A stretch of DNA of 64,000 nt from Bradyrhizobium huanghuaihaiense (GTDB lineage Bacteria > Pseudomonadota > Alphaproteobacteria > Rhizobiales > Xanthobacteraceae). The notes beneath the pieces were generated by a model. That model ran no database searches. It was given only the letters and a program-made list of their open reading frames with translations, and was not told the origin of the DNA. Each line of letters starts with the position of its first letter. The first letter of the stretch is position 1. Positions 51,165-58,083 of this stretch are shown here, one piece after another. A program made the translations under genes and the position numbers. The stretch lies in NCBI RefSeq assembly GCF_007830635.1, contig NZ_VLLA01000011.1, positions 180,863-244,862 of the forward strand, read 5' to 3'.

Positions 51165-51413
51165 ATGAACAAGAAGACTTTGTCGATCGCAGCCGCCGTC
51201 CTCGTCATCGCGGGCTCGACTGCCGCCTTCGCCGCCGAGCTGCCGGCCTATGAGGCCAATGGCATTCCGGCTTCGCCCCTGCAGGTTCGCGTCCTCGGTG
51301 CCAACAAGGTCGAGCAGCAGGTGTCGGCGCCGGCCTCCAGCGTGACGGCGCTGCAGGCCAGCGTCCTGGCCCCGCGCCACGTCAAGACTGCGACGGTGGG
51401 ATCGGCCCGCTAA
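51165..51413 (+). CDS. Small exported hypothetical protein
   Basis: 82 residues: signal peptide (MNKKTLSIAAAVLVIAGSTAAFA), then a Val/Ala/Ser-rich mature part without cysteines. CTGGAG precedes the ATG. A strong terminator follows at 51495. Function unknown. Confidence 0.75.
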   Translation: MNKKTLSIAAAVLVIAGSTAAFAAELPAYEANGIPASPLQVRVLGANKVEQQVSAPASSVTALQASVLAPRHVKTATVGSAR

Positions 51414-51494
51414 GCTTTCGCGACAGGCACGGGTGCGGACGCAATCCTGCCTACCGCAAGATTCGGGTTTTAAGAAGGCCTCGTATCGGATTCG

Positions 51495-51525
51495 AACCGC
51501 GCTCCCATCGGGAGCGCGGTTTTTC
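51495..51525 (+). terminator. Rho-independent terminator
   Basis: AACCGCGCTCCC / GGGAGCGCGGTT stem with an ATC loop, followed by TTTCTTT; 82 bases after the exported protein gene. Confidence 0.85.
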
Positions 51526-51728
51526 TTTATGGCAGGCAGCCGCGCGTTTTGTGCGTTTGTGCGCGGATCGAGAAGCAGTGACTGAAAAAAGAAGCGCGCA
51601 AGCCGAGCGTTGTGTACGGCGGTTCAAGACGCGTGTGATCCTCTTAATAGTTGTTTCGGAGATCGCGGCGCCTGATGCGCGCGCCGCATATTGAGCGGCC
51701 AATTCTGGAATCATACTGGAGGTCGTTC

Positions 51729-51875
51729 ATGCCCGTTGCGCAAAAAGCCGTTGTTGCCGGCACCTCGACGCGTGAATTCATTCTCAGGCAGCTTGCGCTG
51801 CTTTCGGCCGCCGCGCTGTTTGTGTTCGTGCTGAGCTTGACCTACGGCCTCGATCTCAGCCCCGGCTTTTTCTGA
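51729..51875 (+). CDS. Short single-pass membrane protein
   Basis: 48 residues with one TM helix (LRQLALLSAAALFVFVLSLTYGL) and a short C-terminal DLSPGFF. GGAGG is seven bases before the ATG. It abuts the 3' end of the Ada/AraC remnant on the other strand. Confidence 0.65.
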   Translation: MPVAQKAVVAGTSTREFILRQLALLSAAALFVFVLSLTYGLDLSPGFF

Positions 51876-51889
51876 TGGGCTGCGCTTCG

Positions 51890-52258
51890 ATGAGCGCAAG
51901 CGCGATGGCGAGCGGCCGTAGAGCTCGGCGAAGGCGGCGTTGAAGCGGCGCAAGCTGCCGAAGCCGGCCAGGAACGCGATCTCCGTGATGGTGTGATCAC
52001 CGGCATCGAGCAGGCGCTTGGCGCGCTGGACGCGCAGCGTCTTGGCGAGCTGCTGGGGCGTGGCGCCGACATGGCGCTCGAACAGTCGCGCCAGATGACG
52101 CGAGGAGATGCCGAGCCGCGTCGCGAGCGTTACACCGAACATTCGTCGAGGCGCCGTCATTGATGAGCTTCACCGCGCGCGCCACGGTCGAGCGGGTGCC
52201 GTTCCAGGCCGGACAGAACGGCGCGGTTTCGGGACGGCAGCGCAGGCAGGGCCGGAAG
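51890..52258 (-). pseudogene. Ada-like AraC-type regulator remnant, 5'-truncated and frameshifted
   Basis: On the minus strand, AAGFRPCLRCRPETAP (part of the Ada methyl-acceptor/zinc domain) and VARAVKLINDGA are in one frame, then VTLATRLGISSRHLARLFERHVGATPQQLAKTLRVQRAKRLL and EIAFLAGFGSLRRFNAAFAELYGRSP continue in another; the shift is near 52135-52160. The N-terminal part of the Ada domain is missing, and the sequence there becomes palindromic repeat family A. Confidence 0.78.
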
Positions 52259-52324
52259 CCCGCAGCGATATCCGGGACTCGTCTCGCAACCGTTCCCGGA
52301 TGTCGCTGCGCTCATCCGGGCTAC
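52256..52324. repeat. Palindromic repeat family A, left-truncated copy
   Basis: GCAGCGATATCCGGGA ... TCCCGGATGTCGCTGCG then CTCATCCGGGCTAC. The left TAGCCCGGATGA arm is missing where the Ada remnant begins. Confidence 0.7.
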
Positions 52325-52407
52325 AAGGGTCATTGCTTCTCCGCCGCGTGCCAGCCCTGCAGCCGTGCGGGTTGAGCCGATGCCCTCGCTGACATAAGGC
52401 TTGATCC

Positions 52408-53328
52408 ATGGATCAGCGGTCGAGCGGCGCTGACGCTCTCACTCAAAACAGCGACGCGGCACCGGCGCTTCTCGGCGTGGTCTGCGGGCTGTCGGCAGCG
52501 CTGTTCTGGGCGCTGGGCTTTGCCGGCACGCGGCATGGGCTCAAGGTCGGCTTTACGCCGGTCGATCTGCTCGTGCATCGCTATGTCTGGTCGGGCATCG
52601 CGTTCCTGCCGCTGGTAGCACGCGCCGGCATCTCCGATCTCTGCGGCATCGGCTGGGGCAGGGGCCTTGTGTTGATGGTGCTCGGCGGCCCCGTGATGTC
52701 GCTGATCTCCTACACCGGCTTCCTGTTCGTGCCGCTCGGCCATGGCAGCGTGATCCAGCCGTCCTGCGCCACGCTTGGCGGCCTTTTGCTCGCAGCATTG
52801 ATCCTGAAAGAGCGGATCTCGGCCTCGCGGCTCGCCGGCGCCATCATCATCGTCGCCGGTCTCGGTGTGATCGGCGCGGAATCGATCGGCCATATCGGCG
52901 CCGACGGCGTGCAGGGCGATCTGATCTTCGTGCTGACCGGATTGATGTTCGCCGGCTTCGGCGCGGCGCTGCGGCACTGGCGCGTCTCGGCGGTGTCGGC
53001 CGCGCTCGTCATCAACGTGCTGTCGCTGTTGCTGCTGCCGCTCTACATCGCCACCGGCGGCCTCGCTCACGTCGTGGCGATCGGCCTGTGGGAGAACGCG
53101 ATCCAGGCGCTGGCGCAGGGCGTGCTCGCCGGTCCCGCCGCGCTCTATCTGTTCGCGGTCTCGGTGCAGCGCCTCGGCGTCGCCCGCGCCGCGGTGTTTC
53201 CGGCCTGCGTGCCGGCACTGACGCTGCTGACCGGCTGGCTCCTGCTCGGCGAGCCGCCGACGCTGTTGCAGACGGCCGGCCTCATGACGGTGCTGTGCGG
53301 ATTCTATCTGGCGCAGCGGCAGCGTTAG
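52408..53328 (+). CDS. EamA/DMT family transporter
   Basis: 306 residues, ten TM helices in two EamA repeats (LLGVVCGLSAALFWALGFAGT and GDLIFVLTGLMFAGFGAALRHWR). The family exports amino acids, nucleosides or metabolites; substrate unknown. No partner gene. The ribosome site is weak. Confidence 0.88.
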   Translation: MDQRSSGADALTQNSDAAPALLGVVCGLSAALFWALGFAGTRHGLKVGFTPVDLLVHRYVWSGIAFLPLVARAGISDLCGIGWGRGLVLMVLGGPVMSLISYTGFLFVPLGHGSVIQPSCATLGGLLLAALILKERISASRLAGAIIIVAGLGVIGAESIGHIGADGVQGDLIFVLTGLMFAGFGAALRHWRVSAVSAALVINVLSLLLLPLYIATGGLAHVVAIGLWENAIQALAQGVLAGPAALYLFAVSVQRLGVARAAVFPACVPALTLLTGWLLLGEPPTLLQTAGLMTVLCGFYLAQRQR

Positions 53329-53348
53329 GCCGACCCCGAAAACGGGAA

Positions 53349-53368
53349 GGCCGCCCCGGGGGGCGGCC
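53349..53368. terminator. GC hairpin after the EamA gene
   Basis: GGCCGCCCC / GGGGCGGCC stem with a GG loop, 20 bases after the stop, without a T-run; a possible stem-loop that stabilises or terminates the transcript. Confidence 0.45.
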
Positions 53369-53562
53369 ATTCAAGTCTCAAGCAGCACTGCAATCGAACG
53401 CGTCGTCGAAAAGCCAGCCCCGGGTTGAAAAAATAGGTACGCGATACAAAGGCCTGCCCGGCAGAAGGAAGATTGCACATTTTTCCCGATTGGATAAGGG
53501 GAATTGTGTGTTCCACGGCAGGAACCGGCGTTAGCGTTACCGCGACCGGCCCCGCCCGGTGC

Positions 53563-53913
53563 TCAAGCCTTCCTCACGAACTCCGATTTCAGGTTCATCG
53601 CGCCGATGCCGTCGATCTTGCAGGCGATGTCGTGTCCGTCGCTGGCGTCCTGGAGCCGGATGTTGCGAACCTTGGTGCCGCCCTTCACGACCGAGGAGGA
53701 GCCCTTGATCTTGAGGTCCTTGATCACGATGACGCTGTCGCCGTCAGCGAGCACATTGCCGTTCGCATCGCGCACGCCTGCATCCGGCGCCGTATCCGCA
53801 CCCGCATCCGCCGCACCGCTCCACTCGTGGCCGCACTCCGGGCAGACCCAGAGGTCGCGGTCCTGATAGGCGTGCTCGGAGCTGCACGCAGGGCATTTCA
53901 TCGTGTCGGTCAT
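53563..53913 (-). CDS. yjdM: Zinc-ribbon protein YjdM (PhnA family)
   Basis: 116 residues. The N-terminal zinc ribbon CPACSSEHAYQDRDLWVCPECGHEW (four Cys) and the C-terminal SH3-like PhnA domain DGDSVIVIKDLKIKGSSSVVKGGTKVRNIRL are complete. Once linked to phosphonate use, now a conserved protein of unclear role. ATG 53913 fits the family start. Confidence 0.9.
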   Translation of the reverse strand: MTDTMKCPACSSEHAYQDRDLWVCPECGHEWSGAADAGADTAPDAGVRDANGNVLADGDSVIVIKDLKIKGSSSVVKGGTKVRNIRLQDASDGHDIACKIDGIGAMNLKSEFVRKA

Positions 53914-54022
53914 GTCTGTCTCGTTCAAAGCTTCGTTCGCGGCGCGACCGTAGGGGCGGGAACCGGGAAAGCAAGCGAAAGCTGAAGGAGGCCCGGGCCG
54001 GTCGTCGCCTGCCGGTGCGATA

Positions 54023-54196
54023 TCACCGGAACAGCGCCACGAAGATCACGTAGAGCCAGCCCAGGATGCCGTGGATGATCGCCCACAGGATCGAATGGTT
54101 GTTGGTGTAGGAGATCGCGATGGCGAGCGCCGAGCCGAAGCCCACGCCGTATTTCGCACCCTCGACGCGGACGCCGTAATAGCGATTGCCGTTCAT
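54023..54196 (-). CDS. Short membrane protein
   Basis: 57 residues: MNGNRYYGVRVEGAKYG, then one or two TM segments (GFGSALAIAISYTNNHSILWAIIHGILGWLYVIFVALF). AGGAAGGACC precedes the ATG. It resembles small Bradyrhizobium membrane proteins; function unknown. Confidence 0.7.
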   Translation of the reverse strand: MNGNRYYGVRVEGAKYGVGFGSALAIAISYTNNHSILWAIIHGILGWLYVIFVALFR

Positions 54197-54239
54197 GGTG
54201 GTCCTTCCTGCGGATTGCGATGACGCGTTGATTGGTGGG

Positions 54240-54319
54240 TAGCCCGGATGAGCGAAGCGATATCCGGGGAATGCTTCGGCGGCAAAGGTCCCGGATGTCG
54301 CGTCGCTCATCCGGGCTAC
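54240..54319. repeat. Palindromic repeat family A, copy 6
   Basis: Arms TAGCCCGGATGAGCGAAGCG and CGTCGCTCATCCGGGCTA; this variant lacks one G (GATGAGC rather than GATGGAGC), as does the copy at 52256. Confidence 0.8.
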
Positions 54320-54383
54320 ACGCTCCGCAAAAAAAACATCGAAAACAACCCCATGCACAGTAGAAAATGTCAGGGATCTCAAA

Positions 54384-54529
54384 GTTCTGCGATACCGAAA
54401 ATCGTGTGACGCGTCGGGCAAAGCCGGCCCCAAATCCCAAATGATGCGTGGGGAGGTACGAGTCGTGAGAGCCTGCCCTTTGGCCGGACTTCGGCGATAC
54501 CGAACAGCATTTGACCCGTCGGGCAAAAC
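54384..54529. repeat. Pair of about 41-bp direct repeats (GCGATACCGAA...CGTCGGGCAAA)
   Basis: Copies at 54384-54424 and 54489-54529 agree at about 32 of 38 core positions. Between them AAGCCGGCC and GGCCGGACTT are nearly inverted. The 395-bp stretch before 54592 contains this and the family A copy but no gene. Confidence 0.65.
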
Positions 54530-54591
54530 AGGGGCATGATGACATTGTGGCACTGGCGCGACGGCCGGGAGCTGATCCGTCGCGGGGCGAC

Positions 54592-55227
54592 ATGCCGAAG
54601 CAACTCAAGAGAAAGCTGAAGGCCTACCAGACCTCGCTCGGCTTCTACGACCAGGCCGTCGCTGCGCCCTCGATGAAGGCGGCGCTCGAGGCCTGGGGCG
54701 CCAGCTCCAATCTGTTCCATCAGGGCGTGGCCAAGGAGACCGACGATCCCGCCATCGTCGCCGCGACCATGGCCAAGCCCGGCGTCGTGCTCAGGCGTCC
54801 GGTCGGATCGGACGGTTCGTTCACCGAGAGCGCGGCGCTGCCGTCCGATCTTGCCGACGCCGAGGCCAAGCCCAAGCGTAAGCCGAAGCCGAGCAAGCGC
54901 GCCGCCAAGGCGGCACCCAAACCGTCCCGCAAGATCGACGACCAGCAGGCACGCAAGGCCGCCGCGGCGTTCGAGAAGGAGGAGCGGCGGCGCGAAGCCG
55001 AGCGCCGGAAGGAGGAGGCCGCCCGCACCAAGGAGCGCGTGCGCCGCGACAAGGCGGTCGCCGCGGCCGAGGCGGCGCTCGACGAGGCGAGGCGGGAGCA
55101 CGAGGCGCGAACGGAGCAGATCGAAGCCGAGCGCGCCGCACTCGACGAACGCGCCGAGGCCGAAGAGACCCGCTGGGGCAAGCAAAGGACGAAGCTGGTG
55201 GAGGCGTTGCGCCGGGCGCGCGCGTAG
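54592..55227 (+). CDS. Ala/Lys/Glu-rich coiled-coil protein (TolA-like in composition)
   Basis: 211 residues. N-terminal MPKQLKRKLKAYQTSLGFYDQAV, a conserved-looking GSDGSFTESAALP, a Lys/Pro-rich linker, then a long coiled coil of about 100 residues (EKEERRREAERRKEEAARTKE ...). No TM, so not a true TolA despite similar composition. ATG 54592 has GGGGCGAC upstream; the frame is open from 54511. Confidence 0.7.
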   Translation: MPKQLKRKLKAYQTSLGFYDQAVAAPSMKAALEAWGASSNLFHQGVAKETDDPAIVAATMAKPGVVLRRPVGSDGSFTESAALPSDLADAEAKPKRKPKPSKRAAKAAPKPSRKIDDQQARKAAAAFEKEERRREAERRKEEAARTKERVRRDKAVAAAEAALDEARREHEARTEQIEAERAALDERAEAEETRWGKQRTKLVEALRRARA

Positions 55228-55320
55228 GGCACGACCGCCCCCGGTCCTCAGTACATTCCCCGATGGCGGCAAGCCATCGGTCGGGACACGTTGGCACGGC
55301 AAACGTGACGATGGCTTGCA

Positions 55321-55557
55321 ATGGATGCCATGGCCATGCCGACCGGCCGCATCGAGCTGAAGCTTCGGAAGGTGTCGCAGCTCTTCAACACGCTGGATCC
55401 GTCGCCATTCAGGGAAAGCGAGCTTGCGCTCGACGCCGAAGACTACATCGTGGGCCGTGCGCAGGAATTGCCGATCGATGCGCCCGTCGCGATCGTCATT
55501 CATCTGCCGTCAGACGAGCTGTCGCAAGCGTCCGCAAGCGACATCGTCTCGCGGTGA
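55321..55557 (+). CDS. Unknown protein, first gene of a coupled three-gene cluster
   Basis: 78 residues: RIELKLRKVSQLFNTLDPSPFRESELALDAEDYIVGRAQELP then VAIVIHLPSDELS. It looks like a complete small domain with no known name. Its stop overlaps the GTG of the next gene (GTGA). I believe relatives elsewhere are fused to the downstream product, so this could be a split or frameshifted gene; not checked. Confidence 0.65.
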   Translation: MDAMAMPTGRIELKLRKVSQLFNTLDPSPFRESELALDAEDYIVGRAQELPIDAPVAIVIHLPSDELSQASASDIVSR

Positions 55558-55916
55558 AGGATCATTTCGACCTCAGAAGCGAGGCCATGACCCGGGAGAT
55601 GCGGGAGCTGTTCAAGACCGGACGGCTCTCGCTCGCGGTTGGCCTTTCCATCCTGTCGTTATGCCTGGTGCTCGGCTGGCTGCTGTTGCGAAAGCTGGAC
55701 GCGAGTCCCGTGTCCCACATCCTGCAGGAGAGCTTCCTGATCTTCGGCTGGGTTGCGATCTGGAAGCCGTCCGACATCTTTCTTTACGCCTGGCCCCCGA
55801 TTGCCCGCCGCAGGGCGCTTTTCCGCCGGCTCGCTGCTGCGGATGTCGCGCTCGACAGCGACGTGCCCTGGCTTTCCCGGTCGTCGAAGGAGGAGAAGGA
55901 TGTCAAGGCCATGTAA
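55554..55916 (+). CDS. Membrane protein, second gene of the coupled cluster
   Basis: 120 residues from a GTG that overlaps the previous stop. A charged helix (VKDHFDLRSEAMTREMRELFKTGR) precedes one or two TM segments (LAVGLSILSLCLVLGWLLL, ESFLIFGWVAIWKPSDIFLYAW) and a basic tail. No family name known. It overlaps the next gene by 17 bases. Confidence 0.65.
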   Translation: MKDHFDLRSEAMTREMRELFKTGRLSLAVGLSILSLCLVLGWLLLRKLDASPVSHILQESFLIFGWVAIWKPSDIFLYAWPPIARRRALFRRLAAADVALDSDVPWLSRSSKEEKDVKAM

Positions 55917-56421
55917 ATTCGAGTCCAGCATCTTGAACCATGAGGAACAGCAGATTGTCCTGACATCCCACCATCCCGCGATCGGAGAGGTCGATCGTGC
56001 GGCATTGGAGAAATTGCGCAGCCTGCTGCGTGACCTTCGCGACAAGGAACGAACGCTGGCGCACCGGCAACGGCGCGTCGCGAAAGGTGCGGCCGAGCCC
56101 GGTGGTCGCCGCACGCCGGGAGCGGGGGCAAACACGTTCCGGCGCAAGGAAGTTTTTGTGGCCGCCCTCAAGCGCGTCAACAAGGAGCTGAGACGAGTCC
56201 AGAACTTCGAAGCAAGGCGCGAGCTGGGAGAGGCCGCCCGACGGGCGCTGGCGCTGCGCCGGGAGAGGCAGTTCGCGCGCCCGGACAATCATCCCACGTC
56301 ACATGATGGCATGCGTGCACTGCCGAGCCGTCGTCGAATTGTCAAACTTCCTCCCTCGAAGATTGGACGGGTTTCGCAGGCCAACAAGAGGGCACAGGCG
56401 AGGCGGGACTCACGACGCTGA
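55900..56421 (+). CDS. Basic coiled-coil protein, third gene of the coupled cluster
   Basis: 173 residues: MSRPCKFESSILNHEEQQI, VLTSHHPAIGEVDRAALEKLRSLLRDLRDKERTLAHRQRR, then FRRKEVFVAALKRVNKELRRVQ and a very basic tail. It may bind nucleic acid or act as a scaffold. A strong ribosome site (GAAGGAGGAG) lies inside the preceding gene. Confidence 0.68.
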   Translation: MSRPCKFESSILNHEEQQIVLTSHHPAIGEVDRAALEKLRSLLRDLRDKERTLAHRQRRVAKGAAEPGGRRTPGAGANTFRRKEVFVAALKRVNKELRRVQNFEARRELGEAARRALALRRERQFARPDNHPTSHDGMRALPSRRRIVKLPPSKIGRVSQANKRAQARRDSRR

Positions 56422-56490
56422 CCGGACGTCGCCGCCGCTGCGAGGGATAGGGCTATTGCAGATGGCTTCTTGGTGACGGCCAGAGCAAGC

Positions 56491-56625
56491 GCCTCGTCCT
56501 TCGAGACGACCGCTTCCAGCGGGCTCTCAGGATGAGGCTAAGCAGCATTGGCTTCGTTCAAATTGCTGCCGCGCACTCCGCCCTCATCCTGAGGGCCCGC
56601 CTTCGGCGGGCGTCTCGAAGGATGC
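56491..56625. repeat. Palindromic repeat family E (CCTCGTCCTTCGAGACG)
   Basis: GCCTCGTCCTTCGAGACGAC and CTCATCCTGAGGGCCCGC...GCGGGCGTCTCGAAGGATG form inverted arms; TCAGGATGAGG and CCTCATCCTGA pair inside. It fills the spacer between the coupled cluster and the next gene. Confidence 0.7.
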
Positions 56626-56699
56626 GCTTGCAACGGGGAAGCGAATTCGCTTGCCTTGCCTTGAGTCCTTTTGCACTCTGGCGGCAGGGAGACCAACGC

Positions 56700-56984
56700 A
56701 TGACAAAAATGACGCTCGCCTGTGCGCTCGGAACAACGGCCCTGGTGCTGTGCAGCCTCGGGACATCAGGCGCTGAAGCCCGGACGCGGAAGGCCGTGGT
56801 CGTTCGCGCACCGCAGGAGAGGCTCATCGTCACGGCGCCTGTGCTGAGGCCGACGCCGTGGGATTACAATGTCGTTCCCCGCTATCGCTATCGCCCGGAA
56901 GATGACCGCGTCGATCCCTACGGCCCGCCGCTGGTGCCGTCATATGTGCGCTATGAGGGATGGCGCTGGCCGTATTGGTGGTAG
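56700..56984 (+). CDS. Small exported hypothetical protein
   Basis: 94 residues: signal peptide (MTKMTLACALGTTALVLCSLGTSGAEA), then a basic, Pro/Tyr/Trp-rich mature chain ending YEGWRWPYWW. CAGGGAGA precedes the ATG. It resembles many short Tyr/Arg/Pro-rich exported Bradyrhizobium proteins; function unknown. Confidence 0.75.
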   Translation: MTKMTLACALGTTALVLCSLGTSGAEARTRKAVVVRAPQERLIVTAPVLRPTPWDYNVVPRYRYRPEDDRVDPYGPPLVPSYVRYEGWRWPYWW

Positions 56985-57013
56985 TGGCCAAGCGCAGAAT
57001 TGATGAATGCCTG

Positions 57014-57096
57014 TAGCCCGGATGGAGCGAAGCGCAATCCGGGGACTGCCCTGAGCTACGCTGGTCCCGGATTACGCTTCGCTCCATCCGGGCTAC
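57014..57096. repeat. Palindromic repeat family A, copy 7
   Basis: Arms TAGCCCGGATGGAGCGAAGC and GCTTCGCTCCATCCGGGCTA. It ends ten bases before the lytic transglycosylase remnant. Confidence 0.85.
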
Positions 57097-57105
57097 GCTT
57101 GTTTG

Positions 57106-57183
57106 CTAGTCTTCGTCCTCCGCCGCAAGCCGCAAAAACGGCCGCCTCATCGCGTTGTCCCTGGCGGCAGAGCCCGTGACCAG
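57106..57183 (-). pseudogene. C-terminal remnant of a lytic transglycosylase
   Basis: On the minus strand, LVTGSAARDNAMRRPF then LRLAAEDED and a TAG stop. It aligns with the end of the intact protein at 61463 (LVAGYVGKVNAMKRQF, LRLAAEDP). DNA similarity is also clear (CCGCCGCAAGCCGCA shared). The rest of the gene is absent upstream. It lies in a 368-bp stretch that otherwise holds repeat family A. Confidence 0.65.
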
Positions 57184-57352
57184 GAGAGGTTGCGCGATGA
57201 TGACTCCCTCATCGCTGCGTGCGGCGCCCGCGACCGGGAAAAAACGGCAAAGCTGCGGCTGTCAAGAATACATCAGTGTAGAATGCCAGTTACCCCCGTA
57301 ATAAACCCAATACTGTTTGGGGTTCTGGGTGCGTATTGGGAGGACCAATCAA

Positions 57353-57859
57353 ATGGCAAGTGTTGAACAATTGCGCAGACGGGAAGGCGTGAACCTGGTT
57401 CAGCTCGAGGCGGACATTTCGTCGGTACGCCCGGGAAGCTCTCTTACCTCCATTGCTTTGCCTGATTACGTCGAGCACACCGAGGGCGTCACGCGCGTCG
57501 GCGCGCTCAGTGCAGAGGCGGTCATTCGTGATTATGAGTCCGCTGCAAAAGAGATCGAGGCCATGGGCACCGAGTTGATCGACGCCGCGCAAAAATGCGA
57601 GGCGCTGACGGCCCAGGTCCATGATGCGATCGCCTTCATGCGGGAGACGGCGGCGGGGTATCGTGAAGAGGGACGGAAGATCTTCAAGCGCATCGAAGAA
57701 TGCGCGCTGTTCACCGAGGACGTCCGCAAGACATGCGAACAGGTCAAGCGCAGAATGGCGGAAGTCTCGGTCGGGCCGTCTCCCGATGAGGAGCTTGCTC
57801 CGGAAGACTCCGAGCTGTCCGGGATCGCCGCCAAGGTGACGATGAACGAAGTAAAGTGA
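57353..57859 (+). CDS. Coiled-coil hypothetical protein
   Basis: 168 residues, mostly helical, with a long coiled coil (IRDYESAAKEIEAMGTELIDAAQKCEALTAQVHDAIAFM) and GREEGRKIFKRIEECALF-like continuation. No TM or signal peptide. GGGAGGACC precedes ATG 57353. Function unknown. Confidence 0.7.
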   Translation: MASVEQLRRREGVNLVQLEADISSVRPGSSLTSIALPDYVEHTEGVTRVGALSAEAVIRDYESAAKEIEAMGTELIDAAQKCEALTAQVHDAIAFMRETAAGYREEGRKIFKRIEECALFTEDVRKTCEQVKRRMAEVSVGPSPDEELAPEDSELSGIAAKVTMNEVK

Positions 57860-57872
57860 GGCGGGCGTAGGT

Positions 57873-57934
57873 CCGTAGGGTGGGTTAGCTCCGCGACTGC
57901 GCGAAGCGCAGCCGCAGGCTAAACCACCCTATGG
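57873..57934. repeat. GGGTGGGTTAGC-type repeat, copy 1
   Basis: CCGTAGGGTGGGTTAGCTCC ... GGCTAAACCACCCTATGG; a short palindrome 14 bases after the coiled-coil gene. Related copies at 59233 and 61322. Confidence 0.75.
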
Positions 57935-57939
57935 CACTC

Positions 57940-58058
57940 TAGCCCGGATGGAGCGAAGGGTAATCCGGGGTCTCGCCCCAGGTTGCGCTGGTCCCGGATT
58001 ACGCGGAGCCTGTCATCGGGCGGCGCTTCGCGCCGACCCGTTGGCTCCATCGGGCTAC
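57940..58058. repeat. Palindromic repeat family A, interrupted copy
   Basis: The left arm TAGCCCGGATGGAGCGAAGG is intact; the right arm is split (GATTACGCGGAGCC ... TTGGCTCCATCGGGCTAC) by about 35 bases containing the small hairpin GGCGCTTCGCGCC. Confidence 0.75.
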
Positions 58059-58083
58059 GCTCTCAAGCCGGCGCCTTGCAGGC

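Noticed and set aside
51480..51500. GGATTCGAACC resembles the T-arm of a tRNA on the minus strand.
   Set aside because: The adjoining sequence is the arm of a terminator hairpin; no acceptor, D or anticodon arms can be formed.
54592..55227. Naming the Ala/Lys/Glu-rich coiled-coil protein TolA.
   Set aside because: It lacks the N-terminal membrane helix and the C-terminal TolA domain, and tol-pal genes are absent; only composition is similar.
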